DNA from: Uloborus plumipes
Lineage: Eukaryota; Arthropoda; Arachnida; Araneae; Uloboridae
Direction of reading: 5' to 3'
NCBI GenBank assembly: GCA_038373865.1
Contig: JAXGGA010002360.1
Location: forward strand, 60,385-124,384
Length of the DNA: 64,000 bases
This document shows positions 1-10,364 of the stretch, in pieces. How positions within the stretch are numbered: the first letter of the stretch is position 1; every line of letters starts with the position of its first letter. The notes below the pieces were generated by a model. The model was not told where the DNA came from and made no database searches. It was given only the letters and a program-made list of their open reading frames with translations. A program made the position numbers and the translations under genes.

Positions 1-61
1 ATTTTTGAAATTTGGCTAAGACTTAAAGTTTGGCTAATTTACTGGCTAACAGCTTAAAACC

Positions 62-141
62 AGGGTTGGCAAGGTTTTGGACAGAACGGTAAAAACCACG
101 GTTTAAACCGTCCTGTCCAAAACCCATGTGTCCAAAACTAC
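62..141. repeat. Inverted subterminal repeats of a decayed DNA transposon
   Basis: The segment begins with a hAT-like CAGGGTTGGC start. It contains GGTTTTGGACAG at 73-84 and its exact inverse CTGTCCAAAACC at 113-124, then another GTCCAAAAC copy. Similar GGACAG/GTCC..AAAAC motifs recur around 1364-1440. They probably belong to the same element as the transposase remnant at 270-766, but I could not find a matching CCAACCCTG end or a target duplication, so the element is not delimited. Confidence 0.4.
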
Positions 142-269
142 ATTTTTAGTACAATTTTATATTTTGAACAAATATCAAAAGCACAAAATTATACTTGAAG
201 TTAAGACTTAATTTATTTAATGTAAACATTTAAATATGTACATAAAACATATAAGATTTTCAGCTGATA

Positions 270-766
270 CTAATCTAGTAGCAAATTATAATTATTAATA
301 AGATTGGCAATGTCTTTGTCTATGTCTTTTTCATGTTCTTCAACAATTTTTTGATATTCTGGTCTATTGCGAGGAAAACCTTCAATGCAGGTAACTTGGC
401 TTTTCCATTGAGTCTCTCCTGGTAGCTGGGGTTTTACTGAGTTGGGCATTTCTTTTAGCAGGGCACTGGGTATGTGGTGATTTCGAAAATACTTTTGAAC
501 CTTTACAATGTTCTTCATTATTTGAGTTGGTGTGATATCTTGTCCTAATAAATTCAAGTAATGTGCATTGCAGCCGTAAACTATTAAGCTGTTATCCTCT
601 TCAAACAACTGTTCTTTTGCTTTTTCCATAACTCGAGCATTATCTGTCACTACAGCTTTTACTTCACAATTGAATTCTGTTTTCGCTTTAGTAATTGCTT
701 CTTGTACAATACTTTTATGATATTCTGCATTTTTTTTATGTGTAGCAAGTTTTTTCTATTTAAAAA
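270..766 (-). pseudogene. DUF659 / hAT-like transposase fragment
   Basis: The minus strand is open from about 766 to 270. The fragment shows features of the DUF659/RNase H-like domain of BED-finger hAT-type transposases: a TDNA start with an acidic residue that would be catalytic, then a CNAHYLNLLGQDI block in which the family has C-S/N-A-H, then KYFRNHH and a PGETQW motif. In intact proteins this domain is followed by the hAT dimerisation region, which is absent here, and the N-terminal BED finger is also missing. About 165 codons remain of a protein that is normally 500-700 residues, so it cannot encode an active enzyme. The flanking inverted GTCCAAAAC motifs suggest it lies inside its own decayed element. 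It could in principle be an exon of a domesticated host gene, but no splice sites or further exons were found. Confidence 0.7.
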
Positions 767-1703
767 ATGAAGTCGGTATATTGATTAAGTGCTGTGTGTC
801 TCGGATATATTTAATTACATTTTTACAAGTTATTTTTCTTTTTTTAATTTGAAACAATACTTCTTTTCGAGTTTGTCAGATACCACTATTTACGCCCGAG
901 CCCTTCATATATATATTGTTAGAAACAAAATACACAGTATTAAAAACAAAAATAAAAAAAATATTCTTGAGTAGTGAAAAACATTTTATTATCAGTTTAT
1001 TATTCTTAAATCTAAGGTTAAAAAAATTATTTGAACATCACTGAAAACATTATTGTAAAGAAACCACAAAAGACTTCAGTTTTACACATTTTGAGTTACA
1101 AATGGAGCTGAAATTATCTGCTTCAAGAGTGTTTTTTTGACAGTACTACCAATTCCTATTTTATGAAATTTTTATGATGTGGTAAATTGTAAATGAGTAA
1201 ATTGTTCATTTTTTTAACGTATATTAAAATTACTAATATAATTAAATATTGTCAAATTTTAATTAATTACAACTAATTAACACTAAGAAACTAAGATGTA
1301 TGCATTATCAATATTACAGCTAATAGAAATTAGTCAGCTTAAAACCCTTTTGCCATGCTTTAGACAGTTTAAGACACTTTTGGACAGTTTAAGACAGTTT
1401 TGGACAGTAAAACCCACCTGTCCTGACCAAAACCAGTTTAAACTTAGCGCGGTTTCTAGGCTTGATGCAGAAAAAGTTGGTTTTCATTTCTAATTGTAAG
1501 AAATAGTTTTTTGAACTTTTTGTTATTCAATAAGACAATAACTAATTTATTTTTTCTTAAGAAAATTTTAAATTACCAGACAAACACTCTCTTGATATAC
1601 CTGCATCTTCATCTCAAATGTAATTAAATTATTCAAAAAAATAAATAAATAAATAAATAAATAAAAAAAATTCTAAATTTCACTCATTAAATTTGAAATG
1701 AAT
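767..1703. repeat. AT-rich stretch with transposon subterminal motifs and an AAAT microsatellite
   Basis: No gene is seen. 1364-1440 carries repeated GACAGTTTAAGACA/GTTTTGGACAG motifs resembling those at 62-141, which suggests the right side of the decayed hAT-like element. A short (AAAT)n microsatellite lies at about 1639-1664. The final 8 bases (1696-1703) are the target duplication of the next element. Confidence 0.5.
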
Positions 1704-3164
1704 TAGTGATGCAACGAATATTCGGCCGAGGCCGAATATTCGGCCTATTCGGCCCGTCCGCCGAATATTCGGCTTCGGCCGAATACCTATTTAACTATTC
1801 GGCCTTGGCCGAATACTGTGCAAAATGTATTTAATTTTCGCAATTTGAGAGTATTATGTATTTTTAATTATTCTTATCATGTTTAATGGGCATTTTAAAT
1901 AAAATCTTGTTAAACTATGATACTTAGTCATTTTTGAGGGTATTCACTAATTTTATTGTCAACTTAAACTACGTGTACTACAAACCTTAACGATCTTAAC
2001 TCTTAATCTTCATTTAAAATAAATCAATATAAATCGTAGGATAAAGCAGAAAAACAAAATACTTTTTCTTGCATATTACAAGGTTGGTATACTTATTTTA
2101 TGAAGCTAATTTGTACATAAAGATTTAAATTGATAAAATATAAGTATAAATCATACATGAAACAATGATCAGTTTTTACTTATCAAAATAAATTTGTATA
2201 AAAATGGATTAGTATCATAGAAATATGCTTCTTTCCCAATCTTTTATTTTTTAAAAAGTAAGTATGAGAATTTAAAATATAAAAATATCATTGTTAATTT
2301 CCTACATAACATTTCAAAAATATTCTTTGTAATCTTTGCAATTGTCAAAATCATAAAGCTAAGTTTTTTTGTGCAAACAGATTATGATGCAGAAAACATT
2401 TTTAGGAGATAGGTCTCTTTTTTTTCCTAAAATTTAACCATATTTGGAAAATAAGTGTTAATTATAATTGGTACATGTAGTGAACATCTAGTTCTGAAAT
2501 GCACTTTCTGACCTGTTAATATAGGTTAGGAAATTTAATTCTCACTACTTAAACCATTTTGTTTCTTCTAATAAGGGTTCTAAGAACGATAACAGTTAAT
2601 TTTTCTCTTGGTGCCTACATGAATAAAAGTTTAGATTTATCTAAATATAATTAGATTTTTTGTACTGAAATACCTTCAAATATTAACATTTCTCATAGAG
2701 AGGTATGGTTTGTTGCTGCTAATTTTGGTGAATGAAAACACTAAATACAATAAAAAATTATATGATACATTTCCATGCTGAATCGTTTCAGTTTATTTTT
2801 CCCCATATTTATTCGGAAGAACCATAATTTTTTGGAAGCTTAAATATAGAGCTCTGATCTTTAAGAACAATTGAAATTGGTAAAAAAATACATTCTTCTT
2901 TGGTCTTCTTTTTGGTAAATTTTAGGCCGAATATTTTTAAAGTTTGAACTAATGCTACCATTTTCAAAAAAAAATGCTACAAATTATTTTTTAAAATCTT
3001 TAATAATGTGTATTGAACTCATAATCAAACAAAAATATGCTTTAAATGCAAACTGTACTTTGTTTATTAACAAAAACAAGTTAACTGTGCGGCAGCCGAA
3101 TATTCGGCCTTGTGTTTGGCCGAATATTCGGTATTCGGCCAAATCACTATTCGTTGCATCCCTA
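1704..3164. mobile_element. Non-autonomous hAT element with 8-bp target duplication
   Basis: The element starts TAGTGATGCAACGAATA and ends with the inverse of TAGGGATGCAACGAATA, a short imperfect terminal inverted repeat of the hAT type. Exact 8-bp direct repeats AAATGAAT flank it at 1696-1703 and 3165-3172, as expected for hAT insertion. Just inside both ends are many copies of the palindromic motif CGAATATTCGGC in both orientations, typical of hAT subterminal transposase-binding arrays. The 1.2-kb interior is AT-rich and shows no convincing coding sequence, so the copy depends on a transposase made elsewhere. Confidence 0.9.
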
Positions 3165-3172
3165 AAATGAAT

Positions 3173-5259
3173 TATGTATCCTTAAAAGGATAAATATTGC
3201 TTTAATCCATTTAACTAATGGTAAATCATTATAAAGTTTGGTCCAAAATTTTCATCTCACTTTCTCCTGACATTAGAAATAGATCCAATAATTTTGGGGT
3301 ACTCCAGGGGGGGATGTATCATTGAAACTTTTAAGAGGATTTTGATCCCATTTTGGGACGGTCTTTAATAGGAGGTCACGTCTAAATAATTAAAGATGAC
3401 AAGAAGGAATTTTTGCCTGATATTCTACTATATTTTTGAAGTTTTAATGAGGCATGAAAAAAATTTTTAGTCATTTTCCTGAACAACATTCATGTTTCGG
3501 ATAAATAGTTCATCGTTTATCATTATGTAATTTTTTAATTGAACCTATTACGTGTAATGAATAAAAGAATAGCATTTTAAACTATAACATATTTCTCCGC
3601 CTGGGTAACAAGCAGGCTTTGTGTAAGAAAAATGTTTCAGGAAAACAAAAATAAGTCACTTTCCCAGCACTTTTTTTCTTTTCCAAAGCATAGCTAAAAT
3701 ATAATATAGTTAAAATGAGTTCTCTTTATTTTCCATTTAAACTTTTCATAAACTTAATATATTTTTTTCAAAATTCTTTTCTCAAGTATTTTCATTTTAA
3801 AAGTATTTATGATTTAAAATTTAAGCTGTTTTATTTTTTTAAACAAGGGGTTGGTCTCTGTTTGAAGGGGGCTGCTTTATAACTCTTAAGCTAGATGACA
3901 TTTACAAGTTTAGTTTGTTTCAGTTATTGCAATAAAAGGCATTGGAAATTCATAAACTCAAAAGTCAACACTGTCTTCATAATCCAGTGAAAAAAACATT
4001 AACAATTTCCCAGATTTATTAACTCAACAAAAATATTAAAAAAAAAAAAAAAATCCAGGTAGTCACAATGTGAATACTGCCAGTAGGCAAAAGTAACTTT
4101 AAAAACCTGTCAACCTTGTAATGTTTCTATGAATACGATCTGCATAATATGAAGTCATTGATTTCTTTTTAATTTTTGTCGCACAATGTTTCTTAGCGTT
4201 AAACACTATTATTTCACAAACATGTTTTGAAAGAAATACATCATGCAACCATAATCACTTACAATTACTTGCTCTCTAGGATTAAGCAGACACCTTTAAA
4301 ACATTCATCACATTCATCGAAATATAGCCCACGTTAATACATAAATTAGAATTAAAGAAACACTACAATAGTTTTTCGCTTTCAAACTACTTCAAATTTT
4401 GATAATAAGGATGAAAATAAAATTTTTAAACTTTAACTTGCCTGCAATATCAACACTAAAGAATTCATGTACAAATAGTGTCAGGAAAATGACGACAGCA
4501 AACACCTTTTCTTCATGAAGCAGAAAAATCAGCATGACATTTGCTAGATTTTCGATGAAAACTTGACTTATACATCTTAATACTTAGGTGTAAGGCAAGT
4601 TTCATATTGTAGGAAGCAATAATAAAATATTGCATAAAGAATATACACTGCTGATTCACAGAGGAAGCATTAAAATTCAACAATAAATTGATAAACAAAT
4701 AATTTTGACACAAGACACACAAACACTTCAAGAACGCGGTCACGACTCAGTAAAGTAGTTGAACTGGATTGACCAGTCTCTCACCTAGACCTACATGTTG
4801 AATTGAAAATTCCCTCGATACTTGATCCAAAGACAATATACATTTTTAAGAGTATCATTAAGAGGGAGAAGTTGTAAGTTTTTAGTAATCAAATTCACTC
4901 ATAGGTTGCGCCGTAAACATTTCTTGAAATAAATGCTCATAGTTCTTCTATCTTGTTTTGAGTATTATTACTTTTGCCTTGATTATATAGGACTGCAGCA
5001 TCATTTTTATAAACTCTAATGTTGGTTAAAAGTAAAAGTATCCAGTTTTTCCAACATTACTAACTGCATCCTGATTTTTCACCGTCGCATAAATGAGATA
5101 GTACACATTTTCATGGCCATTGAATAAAATTCAAGAAAATATGCGTCTTTCTTGCAATTAGGGCAATTTTCGGGAATAGATAGTAGATTGACACAAGCCT
5201 CACAATCATATGTTCAGTAAAAATATTATTTTGCGCAACTGCAACTACTTTACGCAACG
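3173..5259. other. Upstream intergenic stretch, no gene recognised
   Basis: AT-rich sequence with stops in all frames and several homopolymer runs (poly-A near 4040). I see no splice-bounded exon, RNA gene or delimited repeat. Short open stretches, such as the one near 4513-4743 on the minus strand, resemble no family. Confidence 0.5.
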
Positions 5260-5800
5260 GTCAATGAAGGAACAATTCTGGCTATATGGTTACCACATTG
5301 GCGTCTTTATCTATCGATTTGCTTTTAGGCTGTGAAAGAAGGCCAAGGAGACTAAAGATTCCACGCCAAAATATAGGGTTTTCTTTCGCTTATCCGTCGA
5401 GATTGTTCCTGTGTTGAAGGAAACTACGAAAATTTGATTCGTGTTGTTTGTGAAATGTTAATGGTAAACAGTTTTTTTGTTTTACAAACTGTCACTAGTA
5501 TGATGCACTGAAATGTTATTTATCAAAAAAGAAAGTAACTGAAACGTAATGTTTCATAAATTTCCAAATGTTTCTGTTAAACATCCTCATTTAAGAAATA
5601 AAATCTTGTGTTTTTATGCTTTGAAATTTTTTGCGAAATATGTGTTTGATTGTAGACCTTTAATCAGTTTTCAGTTCTGATAACGAATTGACTTGAAGCT
5701 GGAGTATCAACAAAAATGAAATTTTTATATGCAATGGATGAGCAGAGTATTGACGAGGAAAATTCCCCATGCGTGTAACTCGAGGAAATAATGTTACAAA
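5260..5800 (+). promoter_or_regulatory. Candidate NFRKB promoter / 5' noncoding exon region
   Basis: NFRKB must have an upstream noncoding exon because a splice acceptor lies directly before its ATG. In the 5 kb upstream, 5260-5465 is the stretch clearly richer in CG dinucleotides (about ten in 200 bases) than the AT-rich surroundings. Good donor-like sequences follow: GTAAAC at 5464 and, stronger, AAA|GTAAGT at 5801. A TTTTCAG acceptor-like site ends at 5674, which would make 5675-5800 a possible middle exon. This is only circumstantial, and the first exon could equally lie elsewhere or outside the window. Confidence 0.25.
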
Positions 5801-7091
5801 GTAAGTTCGTAATCTTAAGTAAGTGAATTGATTTTGAAGTGAATCTTACTGTGTGAATTGATTGAAATCAATTAAAATTTGAAAATGAATCGTACTTTGA
5901 ATCATACTGCAATGCTACTATGATTTTCTCAAAATTGGATATACAAATCGGATTTTTTTTTACTCAAATTGTTTAAAAGCAAAACTTTCAGCCCTTTAAG
6001 AAATACTTAGAAGTGGGTGCCCTCAAAAAGAGCACAATTTTTTTTTAATTTCTACAACCTGTTTCCTTAGACAATAAGGTGAAAACATAGTTGAAGTAAA
6101 GAAAATTACTAGTGGTCATCTATTGATGTGTTACATTATTAGATGATGATATTTTTTTTGATAGAAGTAAAAACTTTTTGAAATGTATTGTTACAAAAAT
6201 GTGTATAATAGTCAACATAACTACTAAATTATTTTGCAAAAAAATACAACTTGCTTATTTCTGTTGTTTCTACAGATCCAAGATGATAAAAACATCTTTT
6301 TTTTCGTCTTCTTCCTAAACGCAGTGTACGAGTGATAAAATTCTTCAGGGAAGATATAACTAAAAATACAGATCAGATCATCAATTGTTTCCCTAAAATT
6401 TGCATATACCTATCTTTAAAAGTCGTATTTTTAATTCATTATTGACTTATTTCTTTTCATGCAATATTGGTGAGAATGCTTGTTTAAAAATAAATTTCTT
6501 AAGATTTTTTTTTTTTTTTTTTTGTTTTTGCTCCTACTTTAAAAGATACTGCTTTCGTCAAAGAATTACTCAAGACATTATTCACGTACAATTTTTCCTA
6601 GGCAAATCACTCCGAAGGATTAATAGAGTATAAATACACCACTACTGTTTAGAGACTTATTATGCTTGCTATAAGGCTGTATTTAAGATCTTTTGCTTTC
6701 ACACTAACAGCCGTTTATAAAAGTTAAGTTTAGGAAAAGAAGATACTTCATAAAATTTAAATGCCATTAAAAACATTTCACGTTTCCAAAGATAATAATA
6801 GGTCTTTTTTCTTGTTACTTTATCGACTGTTATGTTATATTCTTCCTTATATATTTTTTTAAACAAATATCTTATTTGTTTAAAAATTTTATAAAGTTCT
6901 TGTATTCTACATAATTAATTCTGTGGCCCCTGTCTCTTTCTTAATTGTATTTATGGATTAAATTTCACTTGTCTAGATTCCATAAAATTTATACCTGAAA
7001 CCGTCTTATAGGGTAACAACTAATAGAGAATGTGCACTAAAGTCTTTCAAACCCAATTTTTTCTTCTTCTTAGAACTTACTTAATATAAAA
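5801..7091. other. Upstream stretch, no gene recognised
   Basis: AT-rich noncoding sequence, including an 18-base poly-T run near 6506. No exon, RNA gene or delimited repeat was seen. If the candidate donor at 5801 is real, this is part of the first NFRKB intron. Confidence 0.4.
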
Positions 7092-7093
7092 TA

Positions 7094-7983
7094 CTGTTGG
7101 CCCCGCTTAAACAAATACTGTTGGTTCCAAGAAATATTATTCGATTAAGCAGAGTATTTGTTTAAGCGGGGATTTTTAACATTTCGTCTATGGCACGGTT
7201 GCAGGATGTTTTATTCATATAAGTGGGGTATTCGTTAATCTGTTACTCGCAGTGGCGTAACTACTCGTTGGTTTCATGGGGGGGTTATATTCTAAATCGT
7301 CACGAGGTTTAAAAAACGCGGCGGGGGGGGGGGGGGGTAGCAACCCTTTTTTACCCATACTTTGCATGTATGTATGTGTGTATATACGTATATAATACGC
7401 TACGCACTTGAAAATGCGTACTTCCGAAGTTCGAAAAACCGGACAGCTTTTTAATGAGTAAAGAAATATTATTGTAGAAAAATAGAAGGGGGGCCGGGGG
7501 TTCGCCCCCGGAAATTTTCATAAATTGTACCTCTAAAAACTCCATTTTATACTATCTAGGTGATGTTCGATCTCTTCCTCGGTCAGTAAAATACGATTGC
7601 CGGCCATTTTTAATGATGTGAAAGAAAATGATAGGATACAAAAATTCTTCCCAGCGATTTTTTCGAAATTTCAGTTCAAAAACGCAATTTCAGACGAATT
7701 TCGATCATAATGAAGGTTTAGAGGCCTACCTCCGGAAATTTTTGACATTTTTTTCCTAAAAATGACAATCCTTAATGATTCTGGGAAAGTGATGGGGGTG
7801 GCAATGAAGTCTGTAACGCAATGATATTCGCTGGAGAATCGTACTTTTTTCATTCTAGGAGTTTTTTTTTTTTTCCATCTCATTTTTGCATTTTTGGACT
7901 AACGTTTCGGGGGGGGGGCGTTTTGTCCCCAAAACACCCCTCATAGGTACGCCAATGGTTATTCGATTAAGCGGGGCCGACAG
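7094..7983. mobile_element. pogo/Tigger-like TIR element, interrupted
   Basis: The left end CTGTTGGCCCCGCTTAAAC and the right end GCGGGGCCGACAG are inverse to each other apart from a few mismatches, and TA lies on both sides (7092-7093, 7984-7985). TA flanks with CAGT/CTGT-like termini point to the Tc1/mariner superfamily, pogo/Tigger type. A second internal copy of the end motif lies at 7140-7175 in inverted orientation. Most of the interior is a younger hAT insertion at 7250-7957, so the original element was only about 170-180 bp, a MITE. No transposase is present. Confidence 0.7.
7250..7957. mobile_element. hAT-type element nested in the pogo-like MITE
   Basis: Starts CAGTGGCGTAAC and ends with the inverse of CATTGGCGTACC. 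The flanks are GTTACTCG (7242-7249) and GTTATTCG (7958-7965), an 8-bp target duplication with one mismatch. The interior has G-rich runs (poly-G near 7324 and 7910) but no credible open frame. It is a non-autonomous hAT element that inserted into the older element at 7094-7983. Confidence 0.75.
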
Positions 7984-8082
7984 TACTTAAAATAAAATAG
8001 CTTGTTCAGTCATAAATCGTGCTTCATTTAGTTGCGCAAGTACATCAAAGTTGTAAGCTTCATTTAAAAATTTTTGTAAATA

Positions 8083-8256
8083 CAGTCGACGCTCGATATA
8101 ACGACCGTCTCCGTCCTAGAAAGCGGTCTTTATAACAAGTGGTCGCTATAAGAGGTAGAACGTAGAGTATATTGGGATACAGTTGGGGGTTTTCTCACCG
8201 GTTGTTATATTAGGATGGTCTTTATAACGTGTTGTCGTTATAACGAGCGTCGACTG
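8083..8256. mobile_element. 174-bp pogo/Tigger-like MITE
   Basis: Both ends read CAGTCGACGCTCG followed by (A/T)TATAACGA in inverted orientation, and TA flanks the element at 8081-8082 and 8257-8258. The inverted repeat continues imperfectly inward through the ATAACGACC/GGTCTTTATAAC segments. At this size there is no room for a transposase, so it would be mobilised in trans by a pogo-like enzyme. Confidence 0.85.
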
Positions 8257-8555
8257 TAGTATTTTTTGAAAAAGTGCTCCTAATTTGGACTCCTCTACTT
8301 TTGGAAAAAAATTTTATTAACAGTGTAAAAGAAAAAAAAAATATTATGCCATATATTTCTTTCATTCATGCTTTCACATTGAAAAACTAGAAAATGAAAA
8401 TATATTTAGAGTTTTTCTTTCATTCGGTTATAGTCAAGCTTTGTCTATCCCTACTATTCTTTTCACTAAGTTCGAAAACTGTCCAGATAAAAAATACTAC
8501 TCTGCTTCTAAATTGATACATATTAAATTTTTTTTGCATGTATATGTATATGCAA

Positions 8556-9235
8556 ATGTTGTGCAATAAATGTAAAGCAAGTCAGTTAAATAAGTTTAAA
8601 TTTAACCCTCTGAAGTAAAATTATTATATTCTTTATTCAAATGTGCTTCACGACCTTTTAAATTCCACTAAAAGTCCCGTTAAAGTTTAAAACAATTCGC
8701 CAAATTAATCAAAAAGACATTAAGTCAAGTAAGTAACTGGAGATATTAATTATTAAAATTTAGTTAAGTTTCAAGGCTTAAATCTATCTTAAATTTAAAC
8801 CACTATGTAACTTCAGGGACAAAAGATCAGTCTGGAAAATGGACCTAATGTTTCAGTTTTGCGTGTAGAGTTAAGCCTTAAAAATCGGCCAAATTTGAAT
8901 AATTAATATCTTCTATTCTAATTAACGGAGAGAAATGTCCCAAAACTTTTATTTTTCAGAAAAAAAAACCCCTTCCAGTGATGTATAATGTTATAGGGTT
9001 TTGAAAGTTTTCCCCCTCAATTATGCCGGATACACCAAAAATGAATAATTTAATAATTTAATAATTTAACAATAACTAAATCGAAATTTAGAATTGAGCT
9101 TTCGAAGTGCATTTCACGGGGATATGTTCAAATTTTTGTACCAAGTTTCAGGTCTGTAGATGCTGTTGGGGCTTCTGCCCATCGGTTACAAACATAGAGC
9201 CCGTCATATTTATATATATAGATTAGATGTATATA
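8556..9235. repeat. Interspersed repeat, family A, copy 1
   Basis: The stretch from GTGCAATAAATGTAAAG to the terminal TATATATATAGAT aligns by eye, block by block, with 32195-33475 and 34600-35150. Shared blocks include AACAATTCGCCAAAT, AATGGACCTAATGTTTCAG, TTTTTCAGAAAAAAAACCCC, CAATTATGCCGGATACACC and AAATTTTTGTACCAAGTTTC. It has no recognisable open frame or inverted ends. I cannot assign it to a superfamily. A divergent relative lies at 13235-14170. Confidence 0.7.
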
Positions 9236-9432
9236 TTTTTTTCAAATATGCAGCCAGCTAATGCAAAGATCATATAAATAACGGTAGCTTAGAACACAAA
9301 AGGGGTAAGGGGTCCAATTTAGGTACAAACTGACACTTTGGCTAAAAATGGTTTCGCCAGTTATAAATTATTACAAGTTGCGTTTAAAACGCATAATCAG
9401 TAATTGCTTTCCTCTGCTACATACTGTATAAT

Positions 9433-9809
9433 AAGCTGACAAGAGTGGTGTAGTGGTTAAGACACTGACCTCTCATGCCCAAAGGCGCGGAATTAAACCG
9501 ATTCCAGTCGGTGGATTTTCAAGATGCAGAAAATCGACATCGTCCATGTTGTATGATTATACGGCATGTAAAAGATCCCTCGAGTACTTGTTTGACATGG
9601 AGTATCTTTTAGTAAAATTAAATTCCTAGTGCAGTTTCCCATTGCATAGAGCCCAGGTGCCTTCATCTAGTGGGGAAACTGGGCTTCCGAATTCTCGTGG
9701 TAATGGCATCCCGCTGATAGTGGCGTCACATGAAAGAATGGGTGCCGGTCTCGATGAATGCACGAAGTCTGCAAATGGTCAGTCGCCACTGCAGCATCAT
9801 TGAAAGAAG
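9433..9809 (+). mobile_element. tRNA-derived SINE with 13-bp target duplication
   Basis: The head contains GTGTAGTGGTTAAGACA, a good match to a tRNA A box (pol III promoter), followed about 40 bases later by AAACCGATTCC in the B-box position. The unit is flanked by exact 13-bp direct repeats CATACTGTATAAT at 9420-9432 and 9810-9822, the mark of LINE-mediated target-primed insertion. The body after the tRNA-like head (about 300 bp) is not similar to the LINE 3' ends seen elsewhere in the window. It lacks a clear poly-A tail. Confidence 0.8.
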
Positions 9810-9822
9810 CATACTGTATAAT

Positions 9823-10227
9823 GAAAAAATCCAATTTAGCTCTTACATGGATGGAAGTGAAGTGATGCTTCTAAGTCATCTTTCAAAAATTTATAGAAAA
9901 CTAAAACAAAAATTCAAGCACTACTTGTAAATGACTGACTTGAGTTGAGAAATGGCGATCCCACAGGTTATAAGCAAAGAAGTGTACCATTGTAAACATT
10001 TACTGATAGTATGTGCCATGTATCTGGCAAAAAAAGCTGGGGGTCCCATTTAAATGAACTTGCTTTATCTACAAGTTAATATTTTAATCTTTGGTGCATT
10101 ATAAATATTATTAGTAGTAATGCTAATTTTTTCAGTTAAATGGGATTTTTTATTGTTATTTTGTTCTTATATAAACTGGTTTCCTTCTACTTCTTATTAA
10201 TGTAGTTTTCTTTTTTTTTGTATTTAG
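9823..10227. other. Sequence before the first coding NFRKB exon
   Basis: No gene or repeat is recognised. The last 23 bases form a pyrimidine-rich tract ending TATTTAG, a 3' splice site used by the first coding exon. Confidence 0.5.
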
Positions 10228-10229
10228 CT

Positions 10230-10364
10230 ATGGACAGCGATTTTCATTCAGAAAGCAGCTCAAGTATGGAGGAATCAGGTGACAGTGGCGATGAAAATGA
10301 TCTGGGTGAAACCTGTTACTTTGGAAATCAAATTTTTCATCTACCTGAATGCTTCTGTTATGAG
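10230..10364 (+). CDS. NFRKB: NFRKB exon 1 (coding), residues 1-45
   Basis: The ATG at 10230 lies 2 bases after a pyrimidine-rich acceptor ending TATTTAG (10227), so an upstream noncoding exon exists. It encodes an acidic, serine-rich leader and then the FGNQIFHLPE stretch that opens the DEUBAD region. Donor GAG|GTAGTT at 10365; ends in phase 0. Confidence 0.85.

Noticed and set aside
62..1440. A complete hAT element enclosing the DUF659 fragment
   Set aside because: The left CAGGGTTGGC start has no inverse partner and no 8-bp duplication could be found, so the borders are not supported.
2952..3170. Open frame at the right end of the first hAT element
   Set aside because: It reads across the terminal CGAATATTCGGC repeats of the element, so it is a chance frame.
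10218..10229. Extending NFRKB upstream of the ATG to a TTG at 10218
   Set aside because: The bases before 10228 are a pyrimidine tract and a TAG acceptor, so they are intron. The ATG at 10230 is the natural start.
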